DNA of 64,000 bases from assembly GCF_018080005.1 (NCBI RefSeq), contig NZ_CP073015.1:992001-1056000 (forward strand), read 5' to 3'. The position numbers were made by a program, and so were the translations under genes. Numbering within the stretch: position 1 is the first letter of the stretch; the number at the start of each line of letters is the position of its first letter. Origin of the DNA: Flavobacterium sp. CS20. Its GTDB lineage: Bacteria > Bacteroidota > Bacteroidia > Flavobacteriales > Flavobacteriaceae. This document shows, in pieces, positions 8,952-18,190 of the stretch. Under the pieces are notes generated by a model. That model was not told where the DNA came from, searched no databases, and worked only from the letters and a program-made list of their open reading frames with translations.

Positions 8952-9343
8952 AGAAATTAGAAATGTTTATAATTATTCAAAACTACAAATTATAGTTTAT
9001 TAGGTCTATGAAATAAATCAATTATAAATATTAATTTTTTTTTAAAAAGTCATGAAAAGTATAAAGACTGTAAAAGCACTTAAAACATCGGATGAGCTTC
9101 ACGAAAACCAAACCAATATTTAGCTATATCAGGTAGGTTATATGATTATCAAATCAAGGCCTAACATATGCTAAAGATAATGCAACAAATACTATCAAAA
9201 ACAAGTGTTTTGGTTGAAAAAAGCATTTGAATTGACCTATTCTTGCTTAGCCTAAACATAACCGAACTCACGCATTTATCAAATTTTTAATTGATTAGAG
9301 TCATTTTTTATCACCAATAAAACCTATTTTATTCAAAGCTTTG
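8952..9343. other. intergenic gap without a recognisable gene
   Basis: About 390 bases between recF and the MBL/rhodanese gene. Only very short reading frames occur, for example a 23-codon frame from the ATG near 9052 (MKSIKTVKALKTSDELHENQ). It could be the debris of a lost gene, but I could not match it to a family. Confidence 0.4.
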
Positions 9344-9351
9344 TAAATTTG
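9344..9351 (+). promoter_or_regulatory. -7 box (TAAATTTG) for the MBL/rhodanese gene
   Basis: TAAATTTG matches TAnnTTTG and lies 18 bases before the ATG at 9369. A T-run at about 9325-9331 lies near the -33 distance. Confidence 0.45.
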
Positions 9352-9368
9352 TAGTAAAATTTTTTAAA

Positions 9369-10714
9369 ATGCACATTGAACAATTTAAAGATTATAGTCT
9401 TTCTCATTATTCTTATGCAATAGTTTGTGGAGATTTGATTGCCTTGGTGGATCCGAGTAGAAATCCACTACCCTACTACAAATTTGCAGAGCAGACAAGG
9501 CTAAAATTGTAGCAGTTATAGAAACTCATCCCCATGCTGATTTTGTAAGTAGCCATTTACAAATTCACAAGGAAACAGGTGCTATAATATACGTTAGTAA
9601 ATTTTTAAACGCAGATTATCCTCATGAAACTTTTGATGATGACGATGAATTTAATTTAAATCACGTTAATTTTTCAGCAATCAATACGCCAGGACATTCG
9701 CCAGATAGTATTTGTGTTCTCACTAAAGATACACAGACGCATAAGCAAGTTTTGTTTTCAGGTGACACTTTATTTGTTGGCAATGTAGGACGCCCCGACC
9801 TCAGAGAAAATTCAGGTGATATGAAAGCCACTAGAATTTCCTTGGCTAAAGATATGTATCACAGCATTCAAAATAAATTTAATCCGTTAGATGATGACGT
9901 TATTGTATATCCAGCTCATGGTGCTGGAAGCTTGTGTGGAAAAAATATGAGCAACAAACCTTATACCACCTTAGGTAACGAACGTATTACTAATTGGGCT
10001 TTTAAAAAACAAACAAAAGAACATTTTGTAGAAGAATTATTATCTGATCAACCTTTTGTGCCAAGTTATTTTGGTTTTAATGTTGAATTAAACAAAGCTG
10101 GAGCTGATGATTTTATGAAAAATGTGTGGTCTATACCGCTTCGTTTAAAAGTGAATCGTATAGAAGATGATGCTTTAGTTGTTGATGTGCGAAATGAAGA
10201 TGTTTTTAAATCAGGTCATTTACCTAACAGTGTCAACATCATGGCACGTAGCGAAAATGATAAATTTGAGACTTGGTTAGGCTCAGTAATAGAACCCAAC
10301 GAAAAATTTCACATTGTAATCCAAAGTGTTGAAAACTATCAAAATATTTTAGAGCGAGTAGCAAAAATTGGATATGAAAGTCAGATTCTATCTGTTGTGA
10401 CTTTAGATGATAAAAATCTTAAAAAAGACCTGAATTTAGACCTTGATCACTTCAAGTCAAACACTGATAAATATACAGTTATTGATATCAGAAATGAAAG
10501 CGAAACAAAACAAGGAATGATTTTTGAAAATGCACTACATTATCCGCTTGACAAGCTAAGAGCATCTGCACAAGACATTGCCACAGACAAACCTATTGTA
10601 GTTCATTGTCTTGCTGGCTACAGAAGTGCTACTGGTTATACCATATTAAACAAAGCAAAACCAAATGCAGAAGTTTATGATTTAAGCTTTGCCATCGAAG
10701 AATTTAAATCATAA
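9369..10714 (+). pseudogene. MBL-fold hydrolase with two rhodanese domains, frameshifted near 9490
   Basis: The frame starts at ATG 9369 (MHIEQFKDYSLSHYSYAI) and reads to about residue 41 (PLPYYKFAE), then hits a stop. The family sequence continues in another frame from about 9491 (ADKAKIVAVIETHPHADFVSSH, split here by the frame change) to 10714. One base is missing in 'gcaga|gcagac'; restoring it gives 449 codons, a normal length. The second part has the metallo-beta-lactamase motifs (THPHADF, TPGHSPDS, FSGDTLFVGNVGR, PAHGAGS), a first rhodanese-like domain (VVDVRNEDVFKSGH) and a second with the active Cys (VVHCLAGYRS). Intact relatives are persulfide dioxygenase or sulfurtransferase-like. 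It may be a recent pseudogene or carry a sequencing error. Confidence 0.85.
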
Positions 10715-11150
10715 GCCATACAAAATGTTAAATTGAATATTTTAATCATCCTTGTTGAAATCAATCTGAGAAAAGATTTAAAATGGATTAATCAATTTGT
10801 TGGAACTCAAATAATCAAGCCTATTTTTGTATAAGAAAATTGAGATTGCCGTTATGCTTACCAATGGTTTTAAAAAAACGCAAAAAGTTTGAATTTATAT
10901 ATCAAGCAATTTAAATCGATTTTAAAAACATCTAAAAACAAAAACATTTTTTAACATCTATTTTCAAAATATAATATTGGGAAAAAATTAAAGAATGGCT
11001 CAATATTGCTGAATGAAACCAATTAACCATAAAATATAAAACAGTTTAAACCGTTAAGAATAAAAATACTGATTATAAAATTTTGTATTTTTTTTTGGTT
11101 TTAGACGCAACTATTCTATCTTTTTTAACTCTATTGAGTAAAACCAAACT
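10715..11150. other. AT-rich intergenic gap, nothing recognised
   Basis: About 435 bases of AT-rich sequence after the MBL gene. No reading frame of note and no clear hairpin terminator. Confidence 0.4.
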
Positions 11151-11309
11151 ATGTATTGGATAATAATTTTATCAATTTTACTTCTCATCAATGCAATTTT
11201 ACTTAAATTTAGTTGCAATAATTGTTCACAAAGTACTTGTAAAAAACCAAAATTTAATATGCCAGAAAAAAATGAGTATATTTCTCAACCTGTTATGGCA
11301 GATAAATAG
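11151..11309 (+). CDS. possible 52-aa single-pass membrane peptide
   Basis: An ATG-to-TAG frame of 52 codons. Residues 2-18 are strongly hydrophobic (YWIIILSILLLINAILL), followed by a Cys-rich patch (CNNCSQSTC) and a polar tail ending ISQPVMADK. The arrangement looks like a real small exported or membrane peptide, but no family is recognised and the surrounding DNA is gene-poor. Confidence 0.35.
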   Translation: MYWIIILSILLLINAILLKFSCNNCSQSTCKKPKFNMPEKNEYISQPVMADK

Positions 11310-11595
11310 ATAATTCTTCAAATTTTTCGGTTTATAATTATAAAGAATTAAAAAAGCACTTGATAAATTTTTCTTCAAGTAGTATATTTCTAAACAAATT
11401 TTTAGATTGTGTATAATCAAAGGCATCTTTGATATAAACATTGATAATGCTTTTTTTATAAAGTCTTTCTGCTGAAGTTTGATGGTATGAATGTAAATTT
11501 GAATAAAAATTAAATATTTTACTGCAATTCATTTTTAGTTCAGACCTGATAAAGTTAAAGAAACCTAAACATCAATCCAACTCGACTAAAGCTAT
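11310..11595. other. gene-poor interval, weak minus-strand frame only
   Basis: A 64-codon minus-strand frame (11338-11532) with no recognisable family is the only frame of any length. I see no support for calling it a gene. Confidence 0.3.
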
Positions 11596-11603
11596 TATAT
11601 TTG
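11596..11603 (+). promoter_or_regulatory. -7 box (TATATTTG) for the PIG-L gene
   Basis: TATATTTG fits TAnnTTTG and ends 15 bases before the ATG at 11618. No good -33 TTTG is visible. Confidence 0.4.
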
Positions 11604-11617
11604 AAACTAAAAATTTT

Positions 11618-14109
11618 ATGCAAATACGGTTTTGGTTTCTTCTGTTGTGTTGTCATTTTTCATTTCTTTCAGCTCAGTCGCCATCTAAACCAAACGCTGT
11701 AGAAATTTATAGAGACTTAAAAGGTCTAAACTTTCTCGGCACAGTTCTTTACGTTGCCGCACATCCTGACGATGAAAATACCAGATTAATCTCTTATTTT
11801 TCTAATAAAGTTCACGCTCAAACTTATTATCTCGCACTTACACGTGGCGACGGCGGTCAAAATCTTTTAGGCTCTGACTTAAAAGAAGCTTTGGGACTTA
11901 TCCGCACGCAAGAGTTGCTCAAAGCACGTTCCATTGATGGCGGTCAACAACGCTTTACTCGAGCCATTGATTTTGGCTATTCTAAATCGCCAGAAGAAAC
12001 ACTCAATATCTGGAATAAAGACAGCATACTTCACGATATGGTTTGGACGATAAGAAACATAAAACCCGATGTTATAATCAACCGTTTCGACCACCGCACT
12101 CCAGGCACGACGCATGGTCATCATACGGCTTCTGCTATGTTGAGTTTAGAAGCTTTTGATTTGGCAAAGCAGATTCAAATCAATTTAAAAACCAATTAAA
12201 ATCTACTCAAACTTGGCAAGCCAAACGTTTGTTTTTTAACTCCTCATGGCGGTTTTATGGCAGTCAAAAAGCTTTTAAAAAAGCTGATAAATCTAATCTA
12301 ATGTCTTTTGATATTGGCGAATATTATCCTGATTTGGGATTGTCTAATTCTGAAATTGTCGCTCTTAGCCGAAGTCAACACAAATCACAAGCGTTTGGCA
12401 ACACGCCAAGACGCGGAGAACAATTAGAATATCTCGAGATCATCAAAGGTGATTTGCCTGATAATCAAAATATTTTTGAAGGCGTTGATACGTCATGGAA
12501 TCGCGTTAAAGGTGGCTAACCTATACAACAACTTGTTGAAAAGATTATCGCTAATTACGATTTTTCTAAACCTTTCCAAAGCGTGCCAGATTTAGTCAAA
12601 GCGTATCAGTTTATTCAAAACTTAGACAATGAACACTGGAAACGCATTAAAACTCAGCAAATCAAATCCATTATCAAGGCTTGTCTTGGTTTATATATTG
12701 AAAGTATCAGCGAAAATGCTTATGCAAACTCAAATGAAAATATTAAAGTCAATACAGAAATTATCAACCGTAGTCCAATTGATGTCAAACTCTTAGATAT
12801 TAAAATGGATTCAGAGAGTTTGTTTTCAAACAAAACAACATTAAAAAACAATCAAGCGGTTTACAAGACTTTTAATGTCGATATTGACAATAAAAACACT
12901 TTACCCTATTGGCTAAATTTACCACCAAAAAAAGGACTTTATCAAGTTACAAACCCCAATTTAATAGGTTTGCCCGAAACACCAAATCCTTATCAGTTGA
13001 AGTATAATCTTGAAATAGAAAACACAGATATTACTTTTTATTCTGATGTGGTTTATAAATACAATGATCCCATTAATGGAGAAGTATTTGAAAATTTTGA
13101 AATTCTGCCAAAAATATCTATTAAACCTTTAAAAGAAGTAGCGATTTTCAAAAATGGAAATTCAAATAATTTTAGAGTTCAAATAAAATCTTACACCAAA
13201 TCTTTTAATGGTAAAGTAAGTTTAGATTTACCAAAATCTTGGAAAGTTGAACCTCAATATTATGATGTCAAATTGACTGAATTAGATGAAACTAAAACTT
13301 TTGATTTTAAAATCACACCGCCTAAAAACACTGAAAAAGTTGATGCTAAAATTCTAGTTCAATCTAATGACGAAACGTTTTCTAAACACGTTAAAACTTT
13401 AGAATACAATCATATTCCCAAACAAGTTTATGCACAGGAAGCCAAAAGTGCTTTGGTCAACATCAAAATCAATCCAGGTGTAAAAAATATCGGATACATC
13501 AAAGGTGCTGGCGACAAGATTCCAGATAATCTAAAAAGCCTTGGTTACAATGTTGAAATGATTGATTTAAAAAAGATTTACATGCCTGAAAATTTAAAAC
13601 ATTTTGACGCCATCATTTTAGGCATCAGAGCTTTTGATACCGAAGAACAGCTTATCACAAAAAATGAAATTTTATTTGATTATGTCAAGCAAGGCGGAAC
13701 TCTAATCACGCAATACACCACAACCTATGGTTTATTGACTGATAAAATTTCACCCTTAAAATTAAATTTATCTCGAAACAGAGTGACTGACGAAACAGCT
13801 GAAGTTCAGTTTATTGATAAAAATCATAAAGTGCTGAATTACCCCAATCAAATCACAGCAGAAGACTTTGACGGTTGGGTTCAAGAGCGTGGTTTATATT
13901 TTCCAGACCAATGGGACAAAGCTTTTCAACCCATTTTAAAAATTCAAGACTACGACGACAAGCCGACAAAAGGTAGTTTAATTGTTGCTCAATATGGTGA
14001 TGGTTACTATATTTACACGGGTTTAAGTCTTTTTAGACAATTGCCCGCAGGTGTTCCAGGTGCGTTCAGATTATTATCTAATTTGCTATCAATCAACTCT
14101 AATGAATAA
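11618..14109 (+). pseudogene. PIG-L family deacetylase, broken by one frameshift and one in-frame stop
   Basis: The first part (from ATG 11618) has a signal peptide ending LSAQ and the LmbE/PIG-L zinc motif AAHPDDEN, plus the second ligand region THGHHTASA. It is thus a secreted zinc-dependent N-acetylglucosamine-type deacetylase. The frame breaks at 12166-12168, where 'ggcaaagc' should read with one more A; the family sequence resumes as QAKRLFFNSSWRFYG. A TAA at 12517-12519 then stops the frame after NRVKGG, and the same frame continues to 14109 with an all-beta region and a glutamine-amidotransferase-like C-terminal domain (FDAIILGIRAFDTEEQL). The restored protein would be about 830 aa, normal for the flavobacterial family. 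It is followed by a tiny ORF and a symporter gene. Confidence 0.88.
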
Positions 14110-14209
14110 GCCCAAGTCATATCGGTGGAAACGGTTTTATACCATTGTTTTAGTGGCTAATCTTGTTTACATTCTTTTGATGTATTGGCTGATGACCGCT
14201 TTAAACTAA
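14102..14209 (+). CDS. 35-aa single-TM peptide between PIG-L and symporter genes
   Basis: A 35-codon frame (start MNKPKSYRWKRF, then a hydrophobic helix TIVLVANLVYILLMYWLM). It overlaps the 3' end of the PIG-L gene by 8 bases and ends 3 bases before the symporter ATG. The tight overlap on both sides and the basic-then-hydrophobic layout support translation. It may be an accessory subunit of the symporter, in the manner of small single-TM partners of transporters; this is inference. Confidence 0.6.
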   Translation: MNKPKSYRWKRFYTIVLVANLVYILLMYWLMTALN

Positions 14210-14212
14210 AGT

Positions 14213-15892
14213 ATGCATTATATAGATATCATTGTGATGGTTGTCAGTATTGCTTTTATAGTGATATATGGCACATATAAAACCAAAAAAAGCCAAAACG
14301 TTCAAGACTATATAAAAAGTGATAATGATGCCCGTTGGTGGACCGTTGGAATATCAGTAATGACCACACAAGCCGATGCTATTACTTTTTTATCTACGCC
14401 TGGTCAAGCCTATGATGATGGAATGGGTTTTGTTCAGTTTTACTTTGGTTTGCCTATTGCGATGGTGATTATTTGTATGTTTTTTATTCCTATCTATCAT
14501 CGATTAAAAGTTTACACCGCTTATGAATATCTCGAAAGCCGTTTTGACAAAAAAACACGAACGCTCACAGCTTTGCTCTTTCTAACACAACGAGGACTTT
14601 CGGCTGGTATAACCATTTTTGCCCCAGCTATTATTCTTTCAGCCGTTTTGGGTTGGGATTTATTTACGCTCAATATCATCATCGGGATTTTGGTGATTAT
14701 TTATACCGTTTCAGGTGGCACACGGGCAGTTAGCGTTACTCAAAAACAACAGATGGCTGTGATTTTTTCTGGAATGATCATTGCTTTTTTTGTGATTTTA
14801 AGTTATCTACCAGAAAACATCAATTTTAATAATGCCTTAGAAATTGCTTCCTCGAGTGGCAAAATGGAAATCTTAAATTTTGATTTTGATTTCAATCAAC
14901 GTTACACCGTTTGGAGTGGATTGATCGGTGGAACTTTTTTGGCACTCTCCTATTTTGGCACAGACCAAAGTCAAGTTCAACGGTATTTAACCGCCAAATC
15001 GGTTAAGCAAAGTCAGATTGGAATGCTGTTTAATGCCTTGCTTAAAGTGCCGATGCAGTTTTTTATTCTACTGGTTGGTATTATGGTTTTTGTCTTTTAT
15101 CAATTCAATACCGCACCGCTCAATTTTAATCCTGTCGCCGAAAATGCGGTTAATGAAAGTGAATACAAAACCGATTATCAACATATCAACAACAAGTTAG
15201 AGCAAAATTTTGAGCATAAAAAATCGCTTTTTGCACAAATGAATTCTAAAGATATTACAGATGCTCAATTTGAAAATCTTAAAACTCAACTGGCTCAAGC
15301 CAATGTTAACGAAAAAGAATTAAGAGAAAATGCTAAAGCTGTCATTAAGCAAGCAAATGATACTGTAGAAACCAATGACACAGATTATGTTTTTATCCAT
15401 TTCATACTCAACAATTTACCGCGTGGTTTGATTGGTTTGCTTTTAGTCGCCATTCTCTCAGCGGCGATGTCTTCAACAGCCTCTGAATTAAACGCTTTAG
15501 CCTCAACCACGGCGATAGACTTGTATAAAAGAAATGTCAAAACAACTAAAACCGATATGCATTTTGTGAATATTTCAAAGCTTTTTACATTACTTTGGGG
15601 CATTATTGCTATTACTGTGGCTTGTCTTGCCCCGTTGTTTGACAACTTAATTGAATTAGTCAACATTATAGGTTCTATATTTTATGGCAATGTTTTGGGT
15701 ATTTTTCTCTTGGCATTTTTCATCAAATATGTCAAATCCGTAGCGACTTTTTGGGCAGCGATTATCACTCAAATCATTGTGATTGTTGGATATTATTTTG
15801 ACATTATGCCATATTTATGGCTAAATTTGTTTGGTTGTGCATTGGTAATCGGCATCGCTTTAGCTATTCAAACTCTAAACCGAAAATTATGA
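14213..15892 (+). CDS. sodium:solute symporter (SSS family)
   Basis: A 559-aa inner membrane transporter with about 13-14 TM helices. The SSS family features are visible: an early TM1 ending VIYGTYKTKK, the TM2 region TTQADAITFLSTPGQAYDDG, the sodium-solute signature region GGTFLALSYFGTDQSQVQRYLTA, and AILSAAMSSTASELNALAS in a later helix. A polar insertion at about residues 320-385 (NAVNESEY...KAVIKQAND), rich in Lys/Glu/Gln, lies in a loop and is probably coiled coil. The neighbours (PIG-L deacetylase, Gfo/Idh oxidoreductase) suggest a sugar or amino-sugar substrate. Confidence 0.92.
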   Translation: MHYIDIIVMVVSIAFIVIYGTYKTKKSQNVQDYIKSDNDARWWTVGISVMTTQADAITFLSTPGQAYDDGMGFVQFYFGLPIAMVIICMFFIPIYHRLKVYTAYEYLESRFDKKTRTLTALLFLTQRGLSAGITIFAPAIILSAVLGWDLFTLNIIIGILVIIYTVSGGTRAVSVTQKQQMAVIFSGMIIAFFVILSYLPENINFNNALEIASSSGKMEILNFDFDFNQRYTVWSGLIGGTFLALSYFGTDQSQVQRYLTAKSVKQSQIGMLFNALLKVPMQFFILLVGIMVFVFYQFNTAPLNFNPVAENAVNESEYKTDYQHINNKLEQNFEHKKSLFAQMNSKDITDAQFENLKTQLAQANVNEKELRENAKAVIKQANDTVETNDTDYVFIHFILNNLPRGLIGLLLVAILSAAMSSTASELNALASTTAIDLYKRNVKTTKTDMHFVNISKLFTLLWGIIAITVACLAPLFDNLIELVNIIGSIFYGNVLGIFLLAFFIKYVKSVATFWAAIITQIIVIVGYYFDIMPYLWLNLFGCALVIGIALAIQTLNRKL

Positions 15893-16860
15893 AAACTTAT
15901 AAATGGGGCATTTTAGGCTTAGGAAAAATTGCTCATAAATTTGCAAATGACCTACAAACGGTTAAAAATGCAGAACTTTACGCCGTAGGTTCACGCACAC
16001 AAAACAAAGCTGACGAATTTGCCACAAAGCACAAAGCCTCAAAAGCCTATGGCAGCTATGAACAATTGATTAAAGACCCCGATATTGACGTGGTTTATAT
16101 TGCCACACCACATGTTTTTCACAAAGCCAATACTATTGCCGTTTTAAAATCAGGCAAAGCCGTATTGTGTGAAAAAGCTTTTGCGATGAATCACAATGAA
16201 GTTGAAGACATGATTCGCACGGCTCAAGACAACCACGTGTTTTTGATGGAAGCTTTATGGACTAATTTTATGCCGACGATTAAAACCATAAAAGAATTTC
16301 AAGATAAAAAGACTTACGGAAACATTAAAAATATTCAAGCTGAGTTTTGTTTTAAAGCCCCTTTTGACCCAAATAAACGTTTATTTAATCCCAAATTAGG
16401 CGGTGGATCTTTGTTGGATATTGGGATTTATCCTGTTTATTTGGCTTTAAAACTCCTCGGAAAACCAAACCATATTTCAGCAGAAAGCAAACTATCAACT
16501 ACTGGTGTCGATTTAGAAACTAAAATAGTTTTTGAATACAACAATAATGTAAAAGCTGACTTGTTTTGCAGTTTTGATCAAACGAGAGAAAATTTTGCTT
16601 TCATTGAATTTGAAAAAGCAAAAATAAAATTAGGACCGCGTTTTCACGAAACCGATAAGCTCAGTATCGTAACAAATGATAAAACAATAGATAGAGATTT
16701 CAACTATCAAGCCAAAGGCTATCATTTTGAAATTGCCCACGTTCAAGAGTGTTTAGAGCAAGGCTTCACCGAAAGTCCGTTGATGCCTTTTGAGTTTTCT
16801 TTAGAACTCATAAAAACTTTAGATAAAATCAGAGCGATTGTTGGGTTGGAATATGAATGA
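15889..16860 (+). CDS. Gfo/Idh/MocA family oxidoreductase
   Basis: About 323 aa. An N-terminal Rossmann fold binds NAD(P) (WGILGLGKIAHKFANDL), followed by the conserved CEKAFAMNHNEV motif (equivalent of the family EKP motif) and the C-terminal beta-sheet domain (GGGSLLDIGIYPVYLA). It oxidises or reduces a sugar or related polyol in the cytosol. The ATG at 15889 overlaps the symporter stop (ATGA), so the frame's longer reading from 15817 is not the true start. The overlap means translational coupling with the symporter, so it probably acts on the imported substrate. Confidence 0.9.
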   Translation: MKTYKWGILGLGKIAHKFANDLQTVKNAELYAVGSRTQNKADEFATKHKASKAYGSYEQLIKDPDIDVVYIATPHVFHKANTIAVLKSGKAVLCEKAFAMNHNEVEDMIRTAQDNHVFLMEALWTNFMPTIKTIKEFQDKKTYGNIKNIQAEFCFKAPFDPNKRLFNPKLGGGSLLDIGIYPVYLALKLLGKPNHISAESKLSTTGVDLETKIVFEYNNNVKADLFCSFDQTRENFAFIEFEKAKIKLGPRFHETDKLSIVTNDKTIDRDFNYQAKGYHFEIAHVQECLEQGFTESPLMPFEFSLELIKTLDKIRAIVGLEYE

Positions 16861-16912
16861 TAAATGACACATCTCAATCAGATGATTTATCAATTGAAGT
16901 AAATTAATTCTT

Positions 16913-18073
16913 TTAATCTTTAGAAATCACTTTTATCCAATTTTTAACCTGTTCTGCCATTTGACGAGCCACATCTATATCTTTATCAACTATAGTGATA
17001 TGCCCCATTTTGCGAAATGGTCGGGTTTGAGTTTTACCGTAAATGTGTGGAACGACGCCTTTTAATGCTAAAATCTTGTCGATATTTTTATAATAAACAT
17101 CACCTTCATGGTTTTCATCGCCTACAAGATTGACCATAACCGCTCCAACTTTAGAGTCGGTATTTCCGAGTGGCAAGTCTAAAATAGCTCTAAGATGTTG
17201 CTCAAATTGATTGGTATAAGCACCTTCAATACTATAATGTCCTGAATTATGCGGTCGTGGTGCAACTTCGTTAACTAAAATTTTATCCTCTTGAGTTTGA
17301 AATAATTCAACCGACAGCAAACCTACGTGTTGAAAAGCATTAGAAACTTTCCTCGCAACTTCCTGAGCTTGATTTGAAACCTCATCACTTATTCTTGCAG
17401 GGCAAATCACATACTCTACTTGATTAGCCGTTGGATGAAATTCCATTTCAACTACTGGATAAGTTTTGATTTCACCGCTTACTGAGCGTGCAACAATGAC
17501 TGCTAATTCATTTTTAAAATTGATTTTTTGCTCTAACAAACAAGGTGTGTCGGGCAAAGCTTTGATGTCTTCTCTATTTTTTAAAATACTCACGCCTCGA
17601 CCGTCATAACCACCAGTACGGCTTTTCCAAACGATTGGTAATTGAAACTTATCATTTTTGTAATCTTCTTCAATTTCAGATTGAGTTTGATAGCATTTAA
17701 AAGGTGAAGTTGGGATTTTATTTTGCTGATAAAATTCTTTTTGAATGCCTTTATCTCGAATTAATTTCAAAGTTTTAGCTGATGGATAAACTTTTTTGCC
17801 TTGATTTTCAAGCGTTTCTAAAGCATCAACATTTACATTTTCTATTTCAATGGTTAAAACATCAACATCTTTTGCGAAATTTAAAACCGTATCATAATTC
17901 ATCAAATCACCTACAACAAATTCGTTGCAAGCTATTTTACAAGGTGCTTCACTGCTTGGGTCTAATACTTTGGTTTGGATATCAAATTTTCGCGTTTCAT
18001 ACAATAACATTTTGCCAAGTTGACCGCCACCAAGGATACCGAGTTTAAAGTTTGAAGAAAAGTAGTCAGGCAT
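16913..18073 (-). CDS. purK: 5-(carboxyamino)imidazole ribonucleotide synthase
   Basis: A 386-aa ATP-grasp enzyme that carboxylates AIR with bicarbonate and ATP in purine synthesis. The N-terminal LGILGGGQLGKMLL is the family signature. The ATP-grasp core contains VWKSRTGGYDGRGV and ELAVIVARS, and the metal site lies in LLSVELFQTQEDKILVNEVAPRPHNSGHYSIE. Length is normal. purE is not adjacent here. It is convergent with the oxidoreductase gene at 15889. Confidence 0.95.
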   Translation of the reverse strand: MPDYFSSNFKLGILGGGQLGKMLLYETRKFDIQTKVLDPSSEAPCKIACNEFVVGDLMNYDTVLNFAKDVDVLTIEIENVNVDALETLENQGKKVYPSAKTLKLIRDKGIQKEFYQQNKIPTSPFKCYQTQSEIEEDYKNDKFQLPIVWKSRTGGYDGRGVSILKNREDIKALPDTPCLLEQKINFKNELAVIVARSVSGEIKTYPVVEMEFHPTANQVEYVICPARISDEVSNQAQEVARKVSNAFQHVGLLSVELFQTQEDKILVNEVAPRPHNSGHYSIEGAYTNQFEQHLRAILDLPLGNTDSKVGAVMVNLVGDENHEGDVYYKNIDKILALKGVVPHIYGKTQTRPFRKMGHITIVDKDIDVARQMAEQVKNWIKVISKD

Positions 18074-18190
18074 TTAAATATTGAATTTGGGTTATAAAAG
18101 GTGTTATGCCAACATCTTGATACAATACCGACCTTACCGTCTATATCACTTGATGTGACGCTTTTTTATCGGGTTTCAATTTATAATTAT

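Noticed and set aside
15817-15888. Upstream extension of the Gfo/Idh gene
   Set aside because: It overlaps the symporter reading frame; ATG 15889 gives the standard Rossmann start.
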